A stretch of 41,092 bases of DNA, taken from the NCBI GenBank assembly GCA_014803505.1, contig JAAVBM010000117.1, positions 1 to 41,092 of the forward strand, given 5' to 3'. The notes below the pieces were generated by a model. It saw only the letters and a program-made list of their open reading frames with translations. It was not told the origin of the DNA and ran no database searches. Made by a program: the position numbers and the translations under genes. Positions 17,341 to 27,300 of the stretch are shown piece after piece (position 1 is the stretch's first letter; the number at the start of each line of letters is the position of its first letter). This stretch comes from a bacterium. Lineage in GTDB: Bacteria; Cyanobacteriota; Vampirovibrionia; Gastranaerophilales; Gastranaerophilaceae.

Positions 17341-17771
17341 TGTTTGATTTTTTCCTTATTGTATAAATTTGCGATTTCGGTGTGTTCTTTCCAGAATTTT
17401 GTAAATTCTGTCATTTCATCAAGAACATTTTTTGAAATAATATGTTCTATTCTGCAGGCATTTTCGCTGGCTTCTGATTTTTGAATTCCTAGTACTGTTT
17501 CAAAAAACTGTTCAAGGGTGTGGTGTTTATTGTAGATTTCAATAGCTTCTTTTATTCCCATATCAGTTATGGAAATAGCTTCATAACTACTGTAATTTAT
17601 AAGCCCTTTGGCAACTAATTTCCCTAAAGCTTCAGAAACTGATGCTCTTGAAATGTTGAGCTGTCTGGCAAGTTCTGCACCTTTCAGCGGTTTTTCATTT
17701 ATATGAGAAATATAAATTGCTTCGATATAATCTTCTAATCCTGAAGATAGACTTTTTGTTTCAGCGCACAT
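17337..17771 (-). CDS. DtxR/MntR-family metal-dependent regulator
   Basis: A 144-residue two-domain repressor: winged HTH (about residues 8-70, LARQLNISRASVSEALGKLV) and the metal-binding dimerisation domain. The metal site ACRIEHIIS has the Cys-x2-Glu-His arrangement of iron-sensing DtxR/IdeR rather than the Glu-x2-Glu-His of MntR, and HHTLEQFFETVL supplies the other ligands. The SH3-like third domain is absent. Its promoter carries a palindrome in the spacer, which suggests autoregulation. The start at 17771 is preceded by AGAAAGGC. It heads a two-gene operon with the His-rich membrane protein. Confidence 0.92.
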   Translation of the reverse strand: MCAETKSLSSGLEDYIEAIYISHINEKPLKGAELARQLNISRASVSEALGKLVAKGLINYSSYEAISITDMGIKEAIEIYNKHHTLEQFFETVLGIQKSEASENACRIEHIISKNVLDEMTEFTKFWKEHTEIANLYNKEKIKQ

Positions 17772-17799
17772 TTTATGCCTTTCTGTATTTTACGGAATT

Positions 17800-17828
17800 A
17801 TTGTAAGGTAAACCTAACACTTTGTCAA
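17800..17828 (-). promoter_or_regulatory. Promoter with embedded operator for the DtxR-type operon
   Basis: On the minus strand TTGACA and TACAAT are separated by exactly 17 bases. The spacer and -10 box contain GTTAGGTTTACCTTAC (plus-strand 17803-17818), an imperfect palindrome with seven of eight arm bases matching and similar to DtxR-family boxes (TTAGGT...). Binding here would block RNA polymerase, fitting autoregulation by the encoded repressor. Confidence 0.75.
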
Positions 17829-17914
17829 GTGTAAATTTTTATAAATTTCATCCGTATGGAGTATGCCAAATTTTCAAATGACTAATATACTAAAGATGTG
17901 GAGAGGGGAATTTT

Positions 17915-18268
17915 ATGTTAACACAATCCTTAAATGATAATTTAAAGAATATAGAAAAGAAGAGTCTAAGAACAAAAGCTTCTAAATTTGGCGGTTTGTT
18001 CACAGTGCAATCAAAGGGTGCTGAAAATGATGCAGCATTGGATGAGTTGTATGGTAGTCAAAAACTTGCTAAATTTGTAAGAAAGCAAGAAAAGGATACT
18101 GTTTCTAAATCTGAAGTTTCTGAGGACGTAATGGATATGAAAGATTATATCGTAGAAGATCCGCACGAAATTAATTTAAGCGTTCCTCTTGTTTCTCCGG
18201 TTCAGATTGATGAAAAATTACCGTTTTTCAAGTCTATTACTTATAAATTATCTTGTATTTACGGTTAA
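17915..18268 (+). CDS. Small hypothetical protein, 117 aa
   Basis: A hydrophilic protein with no recognised domain: a basic N-terminal third (NIEKKSLRTKASKFGG), an acidic middle (EVSEDVMDMKDYIVEDPHE) and a C-terminus with FFKSITYKLSCIYG. It is preceded by GAGAGGGG, a good ribosome binding site, and followed by a strong terminator, so it forms a complete single-gene unit. It diverges from the DtxR-type operon; the palindrome there is about 100 bases away. Function unknown. Confidence 0.65.
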   Translation: MLTQSLNDNLKNIEKKSLRTKASKFGGLFTVQSKGAENDAALDELYGSQKLAKFVRKQEKDTVSKSEVSEDVMDMKDYIVEDPHEINLSVPLVSPVQIDEKLPFFKSITYKLSCIYG

Positions 18269-18288
18269 CTTAATATAATAAAAGCTTT

Positions 18289-18320
18289 AAAGAAGGATTA
18301 TTTAAAATCCTTCTTTTTTT
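18289..18320 (+). terminator. Terminator of the 117-aa gene
   Basis: A 9-bp stem AGAAGGATT/AATCCTTCT with a short A/T extension, a 6-base loop and a run of seven or more T. Confidence 0.92.
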
Positions 18321-18329
18321 TGTATATTT

Positions 18330-19988
18330 ATGATATTATTTACAAAAGTACATAAAAAGAGAGTTTTATTTTTGTTAGCAGTTAGAGAAAAATTATTAAC
18401 AATAAAAGGTGATTTGTTTGGGGGAATAATTGCAACGATTATTGCATTTCCTCAAGCTTTAGCATTTGGTGTTGCCTCAGGAATGGGTGCATCTGCAGGG
18501 ATTTGGGGTGCGATAATATTATCTCTTTTTGCAGGAGTTTTGGGATGTAATTTGCCTTTAATTTCTGGACCATCAGGACCTACAGCTATAATTATTGCAA
18601 CTATTGTCGGACTTAGTACTGGAAATATTACTTCGGTTATTACTATTCTTGCAATGGCTTCTATTTTTCAGATGATAATAGCACAAACTCCGATTCCAAG
18701 AATGATAAAATATGTTCCGTATCCTGTAATTTCAGGATTTTTGACTGGTATAGGGTTAATAATTATTATTTTGCAACTTGCTCCGTTGTTGGGCAGCTCT
18801 GCGCAATCTTCCACTATCAAAGCGTTATTAAATTATCCTGCAGTTTTTTCGAATATTAATATTCATGCATTAATTTTAGGTCTTGGAACTTTGTTTATTT
18901 TATTTTTTACCCCGAAAGTGGTATCAAAGATTATACCTTCTCAACTTTTGGCTCTTGTTATAATGACAGGTGCTGCTTATTATTCGGGTTGGGATATTGA
19001 TAAAATCTCTACATTAACATTTTCACTTCCGCATTTTCAAATGCCGGAATTTTCGTTTGAAGCTATACTAAGAGATACTCCTGTTGCTTTAACTCTTGCG
19101 TTTATTGCTACTAGTGAAAGTTTGTTAACAGGAATCATTATGGATTCTCTAACAAAAGTTAAACACAATTCAAAAAGATTGGTGTTGGCTCAAGGATTTG
19201 GAAATTTGTTCTGTGCTTTGTCCGGTTCAATGATGGGTTCTGCGGCGACTATGCGTAGTGTTGCCGCTGTTAAGAGCGGTGCATCTACTCGTTTAGCGGC
19301 GATACTTTCAGCAATGATTTTGGTTCTTGTTTTGTTTAAGTTGAACGGATTTATTGCACAGATTCCTATATGTGTTCTTGCTGCTATATTGATTAAAATA
19401 GGGTATGATATTCTTGATTTGAAAGTTATAAAAGTTTTGAAGTTTGCGCCAAAAGACGATTTATATGTTTTAATTGCAGTACTTTTACTTACTGTATTTT
19501 ATAATTTAATTTTTGCTTTAGGAATCGGAGTTATTCTTGCGGCTCTTCTTTATGCGAAAAGAATTGCGGATGATTGTAATATAAAAGTTACGCATTATAA
19601 TCACCTTGATTATACGGATTATGAAACCAAAATAGAAAAAGATTCGCATTACAAAATAAGAATTTTGCATATTGACGGACAATTTTTCTTCGGTTCAATT
19701 ACTCAAATTGTTTCACATTTTGATGAACTTTTGGGAACTGAATATATTATTCTGAATTACAGTTCAAATACAGAACTCGATATGTCTGCTATTTTTGCAT
19801 TAGAAGATATAATTGTAAGATTACAGGCTCAGAAAATAAAATTATTCTTAGTTATTCCAAATGATAAAGTTTTTGAACAGATAAAATCGTTAGAAATTAT
19901 TTCTCAGTTAGGTGAAGATGCAGTTTTACAAGATGAAAATAAGGCGATTGATACTGCAATGAAAAATATTCAAACAATAGCAGAATAA
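18330..19988 (+). CDS. SulP family anion transporter with STAS domain
   Basis: A 552-residue inner-membrane protein. About ten to twelve membrane segments (residues ~28-410) include the SulP pattern IIAFPQALAFGVASGMG and GCNLPLISGPSGPTAIIIAT. A cytoplasmic STAS domain (~440-545) follows, with YIILNYSSNTELDMSAIFAL. Relatives carry sulfate, bicarbonate or other anions; the substrate is not predictable. The ATG at 18330 sits only 9 bases after the preceding terminator, so the true start may be TTG 18372 (15th codon), which has GAGAG upstream and removes a basic N-terminal extension. Confidence 0.92.
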   Translation: MILFTKVHKKRVLFLLAVREKLLTIKGDLFGGIIATIIAFPQALAFGVASGMGASAGIWGAIILSLFAGVLGCNLPLISGPSGPTAIIIATIVGLSTGNITSVITILAMASIFQMIIAQTPIPRMIKYVPYPVISGFLTGIGLIIIILQLAPLLGSSAQSSTIKALLNYPAVFSNINIHALILGLGTLFILFFTPKVVSKIIPSQLLALVIMTGAAYYSGWDIDKISTLTFSLPHFQMPEFSFEAILRDTPVALTLAFIATSESLLTGIIMDSLTKVKHNSKRLVLAQGFGNLFCALSGSMMGSAATMRSVAAVKSGASTRLAAILSAMILVLVLFKLNGFIAQIPICVLAAILIKIGYDILDLKVIKVLKFAPKDDLYVLIAVLLLTVFYNLIFALGIGVILAALLYAKRIADDCNIKVTHYNHLDYTDYETKIEKDSHYKIRILHIDGQFFFGSITQIVSHFDELLGTEYIILNYSSNTELDMSAIFALEDIIVRLQAQKIKLFLVIPNDKVFEQIKSLEIISQLGEDAVLQDENKAIDTAMKNIQTIAE

Positions 19989-20033
19989 TTTTTACTGTGC
20001 TAGAATTAAATAGAAAATAGAAGGAGATATGTT

Positions 20034-20252
20034 ATGTTTCAAGTTTATACAGCAAAGGATAAATCAGAATTATCAAAAAACTTAATCGGAGAATTCAAAG
20101 ACTGGGACGAAGCTATGGATTGTGCGGAGCAAGCAGTTGAAGGCAAACCTGGGCTTCGATATATCGTTGAAGAAACAAACGGTTGCGTAAATAGTTATGG
20201 TGAACTTATTGCAACTGTTGTGGCTGAAGGTGTTTCTGGAGATGAAGAATAA
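20034..20252 (+). CDS. Small acidic hypothetical protein, 72 aa
   Basis: A compact acidic protein (MFQVYTAKDKSELSKNLIGEF; ends GVSGDEE) that looks like a small alpha/beta fold. AGAAGGAGATATGTT is a near-ideal ribosome binding site, indicating strong translation. It lies 45 bases after the SulP gene and may be its co-transcribed partner; a terminator follows. No family recognised. Confidence 0.75.
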   Translation: MFQVYTAKDKSELSKNLIGEFKDWDEAMDCAEQAVEGKPGLRYIVEETNGCVNSYGELIATVVAEGVSGDEE

Positions 20253-20291
20253 TATTCTCAATTATTGTTTAAAAAGAATAATGAAATAATA

Positions 20292-20324
20292 AAAATGAAG
20301 GGTTGATTTAGCCCTTCATTTTTT
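20292..20324. terminator. Bidirectional terminator
   Basis: An 11-bp stem AAAATGAAGGG/CCCTTCATTTT with a 9-base loop and a T run on the plus strand. It overlaps the last codons of the convergent HxlR gene. Confidence 0.9.
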
Positions 20325-20652
20325 CAAGTAATTTAGTATATTTTTTGTAATCCTTACCCCAAACTTTCATTCCGTCTAATACCGGGCGAAGACTGTAACC
20401 AACATCAGTTAAGGTATATTCGACTTTTGGTGGAATCTGCGGATAAACTGTTCTTTCAACCAACCCGATTTCTTCCATTTCACGAAGATTAGAGGTTAGA
20501 ACTTTTTGAGTAATTCCTTTTACGGATTTTTTTAATTCTCCAAATCTTTTGGTACCATCAAGTAAATCTCGTATAATTAATATTTTCCATTTACAGCCGA
20601 TCATCTTTAATGTTGCTTCTATCGGGCATTTAGGCAGGTCTTTTGCGTTCAT
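20308..20652 (-). CDS. HxlR-family winged-helix regulator
   Basis: A 114-residue single-domain regulator. CPIEATLKMIGCKWKILIIR at the N-terminus, with the conserved Cys just before the first helix, then ITQKVLTSNLREMEEIGLVE (recognition helix) and YTLTDVGYSLRPVLDGMKVW are typical of the HxlR family, members of which sense redox or electrophile stress through that Cys. Here Cys9 and Cys20 are present. A long inverted repeat of GTTAGTAT lies just upstream and could be its own operator. It is not clearly linked to the aro genes on the same strand. Confidence 0.95.
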   Translation of the reverse strand: MNAKDLPKCPIEATLKMIGCKWKILIIRDLLDGTKRFGELKKSVKGITQKVLTSNLREMEEIGLVERTVYPQIPPKVEYTLTDVGYSLRPVLDGMKVWGKDYKKYTKLLEKMKG

Positions 20653-20660
20653 AAATCTCC

Positions 20661-20701
20661 GTTAGTATCAATTGGGTACTGTGATTAAATCTTATACTAA
20701 C
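20661..20701. promoter_or_regulatory. Inverted repeat upstream of the HxlR gene
   Basis: GTTAGTAT (20661-20668) and ATACTAAC (20694-20701) are exact inverted copies 25 bases apart, with a further TACT in between. They flank the probable start of transcription, with a TAGTAT/TATAAG -10-like stretch on the minus strand. A candidate site for autoregulation. Confidence 0.4.
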
Positions 20702-20734
20702 ACGTTATAGCAAGGGTTGCAATATTATTAAGTG

Positions 20735-21808
20735 TTATATGATTTCTTTAAGTTCTTCCGGAGTAAAATTGAACTCTCCAACTTGCCCGTAGTGTGTTGG
20801 CAGGATAAATTTAATGTATTCATCTGTAGCTTTTTTGTCTGTTTGCATTATGCTTATAATTTTGTTTTTGTTGAACTTTGCAATCTTTTTAAACTTAAAT
20901 TTTTTGATTAAATCTTCGGATAAAAATTCATATTCTCTATCGATTAAATTCAATTTTGAAGCCAAATTAAATGCAAAAATTATTCCTTCAGCTACACATT
21001 CTCCGTGGGTATATTTTTTGTAATTTGTAATATTTTCTACCGCGTGTGCATAAGTATGTCCAAAATTTAAGATTTTTCTTAATCCGCTTTCTTTTTCATC
21101 TTGTTGAACTACAGATATTTTCATATTTATGCAGATTTTAATAAGTTCCATTAAAGTTAAAATATCTTTTGCGAGAATTTTTTCATAATTACTATTTAAA
21201 AAGCTTATCAAATTTGCTTTTTCTTCTGTAGGACAGCTGTTTTCGATAAATCCGTATTTAACAACTTCGCCAAGACCGCTTTTAAACTGTCTTTCATCTA
21301 AAGTTTTTAAGAAATTCACGTTAATAAAAACGGCTTTTGGTTGATAAAAAGTTCCGATAAGATTTTTGCCATAGGTTGTATTTATTGCAGTTTTACCGCC
21401 TACGGAGCTATCAGTGCAGGCAAGGAGTGTTGTCGGAACTTGGATATAATTTATTCCTCGCATGTATGTTGATGCTGCAAACCCTGTTATATCTCCTATT
21501 ACACCTCCACCAATTGCTATAATGGAATCTTCACGAGTTAGCTTATGCTTTAGCGCAAAATTTAGTATTTTTGTGTAATTTTTAAAATTCTTTTCGCTTT
21601 CTCCATCATTCAAAATAAGTGTTTGAGATTTTGGGAAATCTAGGATTTTGGAATATAATTTGTGAATTTTTTTACTGAAAACAACTATATAATTTTTGTT
21701 TTTAACTTCTTCCAATATTGCATTTTTGAGATTTTCAATGTTATCATTTTTTATAAATATTGGATAGCTTAAGTTTTTACTTGTTATATTTACATCAAAT
21801 TTATCCAT
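20735..21808 (-). CDS. aroB: 3-dehydroquinate synthase
   Basis: A 357-residue enzyme converting DAHP to 3-dehydroquinate, the second step of the shikimate pathway, using NAD and zinc. The NAD-binding segment (AIGGGVIGDITGFAASTYMR) and the following QVPTTLLACTDSSVGGKTAI with GKNLIGTFYQPK are diagnostic, and the metal-ligand region ILNFGHTYAHAVE is intact. Length is normal. Its start overlaps the aroK stop by one base (TAATG), so the pair is translationally coupled. No terminator hairpin is visible after the stop. Confidence 0.97.
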   Translation of the reverse strand: MDKFDVNITSKNLSYPIFIKNDNIENLKNAILEEVKNKNYIVVFSKKIHKLYSKILDFPKSQTLILNDGESEKNFKNYTKILNFALKHKLTREDSIIAIGGGVIGDITGFAASTYMRGINYIQVPTTLLACTDSSVGGKTAINTTYGKNLIGTFYQPKAVFINVNFLKTLDERQFKSGLGEVVKYGFIENSCPTEEKANLISFLNSNYEKILAKDILTLMELIKICINMKISVVQQDEKESGLRKILNFGHTYAHAVENITNYKKYTHGECVAEGIIFAFNLASKLNLIDREYEFLSEDLIKKFKFKKIAKFNKNKIISIMQTDKKATDEYIKFILPTHYGQVGEFNFTPEELKEII

Positions 21809-22305
21809 TATAAAGCTCCTAAGATTTCTTTAGTAATTTCTTGCGGTTTTTTATTATCAGTTATTATTTTAATATGTGCTTGTTTGTAATTATGTTCTCT
21901 TAATTCAATTATTTCTTGAATTTTTTCAATTGTCATATTGTTATTTAACAATGGTCTTTCGGTATTGTTTTTAATTCTGTCAAAAATAATTTCAGCTGAA
22001 GTTTCTAAAAAAATAACCGTTGAATTTTCTAATAAAAATTTTCTGGAATCTTCATTTTCAAAAGCTCCGCCTCCGGTTGAAATTATGCAATTATCAGGAA
22101 TAAAGGTATCTTTAATTATTTTATTTTCGATTTTTCTGAAATAGTTCTCATCCTCAGCGGAAAATATTTCTGAAATAGTTCTATTTTCAAGTACTTCTAT
22201 TTTAGAATCAATATCAATATGTGAGATTTGCAATTTATCTGCCAATAGTTTACCTATTGTCGATTTCCCGCTACCCATCATTCCTATTAGAGTTATTGTT
22301 TTCAT
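21808..22305 (-). CDS. aroK: Shikimate kinase
   Basis: A 165-residue kinase phosphorylating shikimate with ATP. The P-loop is GMMGSGKST near residue 8. DIDSKIE provides the shikimate-binding Asp, TGGGAFEN the GGG motif, and NTERPLL the lid Arg. It is first gene of a coupled pair with aroB and diverges from the ABC-transporter lipoprotein gene, 97 bases away. pheA, a later step to phenylalanine, lies 9 kb off in the same window. Confidence 0.95.
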   Translation of the reverse strand: MKTITLIGMMGSGKSTIGKLLADKLQISHIDIDSKIEVLENRTISEIFSAEDENYFRKIENKIIKDTFIPDNCIISTGGGAFENEDSRKFLLENSTVIFLETSAEIIFDRIKNNTERPLLNNNMTIEKIQEIIELREHNYKQAHIKIITDNKKPQEITKEILGAL

Positions 22306-22402
22306 AGCTTTATGATATCTTAAAATGAAAAAGAAATAAATATATTTAATCTTTTTAATATGTTTTTGTGTTAGGATATGAGCAATAAGAGGGGATGAAA
22401 TT

Positions 22403-23200
22403 ATGTATAAAAAAATATTATCGTTATTAATGTTGGTTATTATTGCATGTTGTGGTTGCGGTAAGAAACAAGAAGAAGCATTAACAAATGATTTGGATAA
22501 TATAATAAGTAGAGATAAACTTGTTGTCGGAGTTAAAACTGATACTTATCCATTCGGATATTATGATGAAAAAGGACATTTTTCTGGTTACGATGCAGCT
22601 TTAGCAAGATTGATTGCTCGTGGAATTTTGGGCAGTGATAAAAAAATTAAATTTGTACCAGTTACGGCTTCTGATCGTATGATGAAATTATATTCAGGTG
22701 ATGTTGATATGATTATTGCAACTATGTCTGTAACCCCTAAACGTCAGGAAATTTTGGATTTTTCGAATTCTTATTATACAGCGGGACAGGCTGTTCTTGT
22801 GAAGAAGGGTAGCCCTATTAAGACATTAAGAGATTTGAATGGTAAAATTGCAATAATTGTATTTGGTTCAACAAGTGAAAAAAGTTTGAGAACTGCCGTT
22901 CCAAATGCTTCAATAAGGGGGTACAGAACATATACAGATGCTTATAAGGCTTTGAAAGCAGGAAAAGCAGATGCTATTGTTTCAGATGATACTATTTTGC
23001 TTGGATTGGCACTTAAGGATGATGGTGTTGTGTTATTGCCAAAACGTTATTCGAAAGAACCATATGCCGTGGCTTTTAGAAAAGGACCAGAATCAAAAGA
23101 TCTTGTTAGAGCAGTAAACAATGTTATTGATATCGAAACTCGAAATGGACATTTAAAACAAATTCGTGAAAGTTATGGTATTAAAAATAGTGCCAGATAA
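22403..23200 (+). CDS. Amino-acid ABC transporter substrate-binding lipoprotein
   Basis: A 265-residue family 3 extracellular solute-binding protein. A lipoprotein signal peptide is present (KKILSLLMLVIIACCGCG, lipidated Cys probably residue 16 or 19). The mature domain shows KLVVGVKTDTYPFGYYDEKG, FSGYDAALARLIAR, MIIATMSVTPKRQEILDFS and the hinge segment KADAIVSDDTILL. It would capture an amino acid in the periplasm. No permease or ATPase gene is adjacent, so its membrane partner is encoded elsewhere or it works differently. GAGGGGATGAAAT is the ribosome binding region. Its stop abuts the end of the convergent cca gene. Confidence 0.9.
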   Translation: MYKKILSLLMLVIIACCGCGKKQEEALTNDLDNIISRDKLVVGVKTDTYPFGYYDEKGHFSGYDAALARLIARGILGSDKKIKFVPVTASDRMMKLYSGDVDMIIATMSVTPKRQEILDFSNSYYTAGQAVLVKKGSPIKTLRDLNGKIAIIVFGSTSEKSLRTAVPNASIRGYRTYTDAYKALKAGKADAIVSDDTILLGLALKDDGVVLLPKRYSKEPYAVAFRKGPESKDLVRAVNNVIDIETRNGHLKQIRESYGIKNSAR

Positions 23201-24307
23201 TTATAGCTTGAAGAATTTTTTAGCAAGTTGAATTTCCTGCGGTTTTTCTATCGCAGGATTTTTAATTTTTTCTTCCAAAATATAATTGAAACATTCTTGA
23301 TATTTGGGTGATGGTTTTATTCCCATATTTTGCAAATCTGAACCGTTTATTTCAAGTTTAATTTTTGATAATTCGTCTAAATATTTTATTACTATTGATT
23401 TATTTATTGTTGCAAACATTAAAATGGATTCAAGATTCATTCCATCGAAATTTTTATAAATATCAAAATCTGAAGTTGATTCTGATATGAGTTTTGATTC
23501 GCAAAGTTTTTGGAAGTCTTCGACAATTTTTTTCTCTACCTTGTTTAGCGGAAGTTTTGAAACCTCAGGGATTAAACCCACATAAATTATCCAAATATTT
23601 TTAGGATTATATTTTTTTACCATTTCTTCAAGATTAACTTTAGGAAGATTGAAATCTTGTGGTGTGATAAGTTTATAAATTTTTTGTTCAACAAATTTTT
23701 CAAACGCTTCGTTTGAATTAAGGTTGAAAGTTTCAATTAATTCTTTTTTAAGTCTTTTGTAAGACATATCATAGTTTATATTTTTTAAGTATTCATTTTG
23801 AAGTTTTTTGGTATGTTCTTCAAGTTCAAACCCAAATCTTACTGTAAATTTTAAACCTCTAACAATTCTTGTCGGGTCATCGATAAAGCTGTTATTATGC
23901 AGTACTCGAAGGACTTTGTTTTTAATATCATTAAGTCCGCCTGTGTAATCTGTTATTTCTTCGGTTAAAGTTGATTGTGCAAGTGCATTGATTGTAAAAT
24001 CTCTACGAAGTACATCTTCTTTTAATGAACATCCGATATTGCTAACTAGCGGTAGATGACCTTTTAGCGGATATGTTTCGCATCTTGTGGAAGCTATATC
24101 GATTTCTTCACCATTGAGTTTGATTTTTACGGTTCCAAAAGGTTCATTGATTTGAACAATTTCTGCGTTTTGAATAGTTTTAGCAAATTCAATTGCATCA
24201 CCTTCATAGGTTATATCTATATCAAAACTATCTTTACCAAGAAGTTTATCCCTGACAATTCCGCCGATATAGTATAGATTTTTATCCTGTAAACTGATGA
24301 TGTTCAT
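23201..24307 (-). CDS. cca: tRNA nucleotidyltransferase / poly(A) polymerase family (CCA-adding)
   Basis: A 368-residue class II nucleotidyltransferase. YYIGGIVRDKLLGKDSFDID holds the GG-x-VRD motif and the catalytic DxD. LRRDFTINALAQS and DDPTRIVRGLKFTVRFGFEL are the following conserved motifs for nucleotide selection and tRNA positioning. It probably adds or repairs the CCA end of tRNAs; some organisms split this into separate A-adding and CC-adding enzymes, which sequence alone does not settle. The C-terminal 180 residues are divergent helices. It diverges from the helicase gene. Confidence 0.9.
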   Translation of the reverse strand: MNIISLQDKNLYYIGGIVRDKLLGKDSFDIDITYEGDAIEFAKTIQNAEIVQINEPFGTVKIKLNGEEIDIASTRCETYPLKGHLPLVSNIGCSLKEDVLRRDFTINALAQSTLTEEITDYTGGLNDIKNKVLRVLHNNSFIDDPTRIVRGLKFTVRFGFELEEHTKKLQNEYLKNINYDMSYKRLKKELIETFNLNSNEAFEKFVEQKIYKLITPQDFNLPKVNLEEMVKKYNPKNIWIIYVGLIPEVSKLPLNKVEKKIVEDFQKLCESKLISESTSDFDIYKNFDGMNLESILMFATINKSIVIKYLDELSKIKLEINGSDLQNMGIKPSPKYQECFNYILEEKIKNPAIEKPQEIQLAKKFFKL

Positions 24308-24370
24308 ACATTGATTTTAGCGTAAAATAGTGTAAAATGAAAGACATGTAGTTTTTTAAGAAGGGTGAAT

Positions 24371-27300
24371 ATGTTACAAGAAGCGACTAAAGCACTTAAT
24401 TCCGCATTTAATAATAGTTTTATAAAGAAACTCAGTCAATATCTTCATGATTGTGTGAGGGAAGAAGTAAAAAGTTCAACTTTCAGAAATTTGAAAGGTG
24501 ATAAAGATAATAAATGGATATTTTTAAAAGAACAAGAAACTCTTTTAACTGAAGGTCTTGAATATTTAAAACTTGATGGTTCAAATCCTAATTTGACTGA
24601 ATTAATGATTCAAAGTGATTTGAGTACAAAAGATAAGTATTTGATTTATGGATATATGTTTTTGGTTGGTCGTAACGGTAAATCCAAAAAACGTAATGAG
24701 TTTTTAACACCGCTTCTATATGTTCCATGTAAATTAGAACGCAACGGGGTAAATATAAATTGTATCAGACAAGATGATATTTTATCACTTAACACCGGAG
24801 CTTTGGCAGCCTTATTGAAAAAGGGTGATGACGATGATGAAGTAGATTTGTTCTTGGAAGGTATTTTAGATGTTGTTCCGGAACTTCCGATAACAAAAGA
24901 AAAAATGGATATTTTCCTTACTACTTTGAAATCTTTGATTCCTGATGTTGAAATTATTGAAGATTCTTCTGAAGACGCAGATGAAGATAATATCGAAAAA
25001 GATGAAAATTCATCTCGGAATTTATCTGATGTGAAAATTACAGGCGAAAATTTAGAAGAAATTATAGAAGAAGAAATTCAAGAACAAAAGGCAAAACCTG
25101 TTGGAGAAATTAAAAAACTTTGTGTAACATATCAAAGTGCAATTATTTTAACTAAGCGTCCTGCTGTAACTGCAGGGGTTTTACACGAATTGATGCAAAT
25201 TGCGGAAAAGCCTAGCGGAGTTTTTCGTGAAACAACATTGAGTGTAATTAATGATGAATATATTCAAGCCGGTGATAAAAATATTATCTTAAATGATAAT
25301 GATGAAAATTTTTATCCTATAACTCCTTTAGCTCTTAGTGATTCGCAGGAAAAAGTTATTAAAAATATAGAAAATAATAAGTTTGTTGCGGTTCAAGGTC
25401 CTCCGGGAACCGGTAAGTCACAAACTATTGTAAACTTAGTTGCTCACTTAATTGCTAACGGCAAAACAGTTCTTGTAGCTTCTCGTATGGATAAAGCTGT
25501 TGACGTTGTTGCAGACAGATTGAATGATTTGGGGGCGCCTTATCTTGCTTTGCGTGCTGGACGTATGAATTACCAAAAACAACTTAGCTTACAATTACAG
25601 GATTTATTGGCAGGAAAAGTAGAATTAAATGATGATGTCGAAGATTTTATTTTTGCTGATACAAAAGATATGAAACAACATTTAGACTGTATGCGAGAAA
25701 CAGAAGCTAAGTGTGAAAAAATTCTAAAACTTGAAAGAAGCTGGCATGATTTGCGTGGAGAAATTAAGCAGCAATCATTAAATGTTGGCGAACTTGAGTA
25801 TATTAAACATCCGTTGAAAAAATCCGAACTTGACAGTGTTGCAGGTATTATCAAAACTTTATCCGATAATATGGAAAAATCAGGATTTTTTGCGTCTTTT
25901 GCGAATATGTCAAGTTTACGTCAGTTAAAGAAAATCCTTAATATCAAAGATTTTGATGTTGAACCTGAAAATTTAGACAGACTTAAAGTTGAACTGGATT
26001 TTATGGGGCAAAAATGGAAATTATGCAAGATGGAATCTGATATTCAGAAAACAGGCAATCTTCATGTGATGATGGAACAAATTCGTCAGATGAAGAGAAA
26101 GCAAAAAACTCTTGCCGTAAATATTCTAAAAAGTACAAGACGCGAGGCTATAAAGGCTCTTTTACGAGACGAAAAGAAACGTCGCAGAATAAAAGTTCAT
26201 GCAATGTCATTAGTTGAACGTCGTAAGAATCTTCAAAGCAGGATTCTTGAAGAAGAAGATTTTAGACCACTATTGGAAGCTTTTCCTTGCTGGTGCGTAA
26301 CAACTTATGCTGTATCTGATTCTTTACCGCTTAAACCAGGAATGTTTGATGTTGCAATTATTGATGAAGCTTCTCAATGTGATATTGCAAGTTGTTTCCC
26401 AATTCTTTATCGTGCTAAAAAGACGGTTGTTGTTGGTGATGATAAACAACTTCCGCATTTGTCATTCTTGGAAAAAGCAAAAGAACAATCATTCTTGAGC
26501 CAATACGGAATCCCTGATAAATATCAATTGATGTGGAGATTTAGAACGAATTCAATGTTTGATCTTGCTGATTATTATTCAATGAACTCAGTTATGTTGG
26601 ACGAACATTTTAGAAGTTTGCCTCCTATTATCAATTTCTCAAATCATGAATTCTACTCTGATAGAATCCGAGTTATGAAAAAGGATTCGGATGAAGGATT
26701 AGCTTTGGAAATGGTTAATGTTCCAGATGGTAAAGTTGATATGGATGCAACAAGAAACCTTCCTGAAATTGAAGCTCTTGTTAAAACTCTTCACGAAATA
26801 ATTATTGATGATGAAAGAAAAAATCCTGAAAAACCTGTAAGTATTGGTATTATTTCGCCATTCAGGGCTCAGGTTGAACAGTTGAAAATATCAGTACCAA
26901 AAGTTCTTTCTGATTATATGATAAGAAAACACCAGATTGAAATCGGTACTGCTCATACTTTCCAAGGTGATGAGCGTGATATAATCCTTATGTCTTGGAC
27001 ATTTGCAAATAATTCTTATCCGCAAAGTATTACGTTCTTGCAAAAACCAAACTTATTTAATGTTGCAATAACTCGTGCAAGAAGTAAATGTATCAATTTT
27101 ATTTCTCGTGAGCCTGAAACAATGCCGGAAGGTCATTTTAGAAATTATGTTTCATTTATCAAACAATATCAGGAACGTAAAAATGCACTTATAAATAACG
27201 AAATTGATGAGAATATTTATAAAAATAAACTTGAGCGCGAAGTGGCAGAAGCTATTCGAAAATTAGAACATACTGTTGTTGCAGGTGCAGATATTGCCGG

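Noticed and set aside
18330-18371. SulP N-terminal 14 residues as certain coding sequence
   Set aside because: The ATG sits against the upstream terminator tail without a ribosome binding site, so I keep the longer frame but do not treat these residues as proven.
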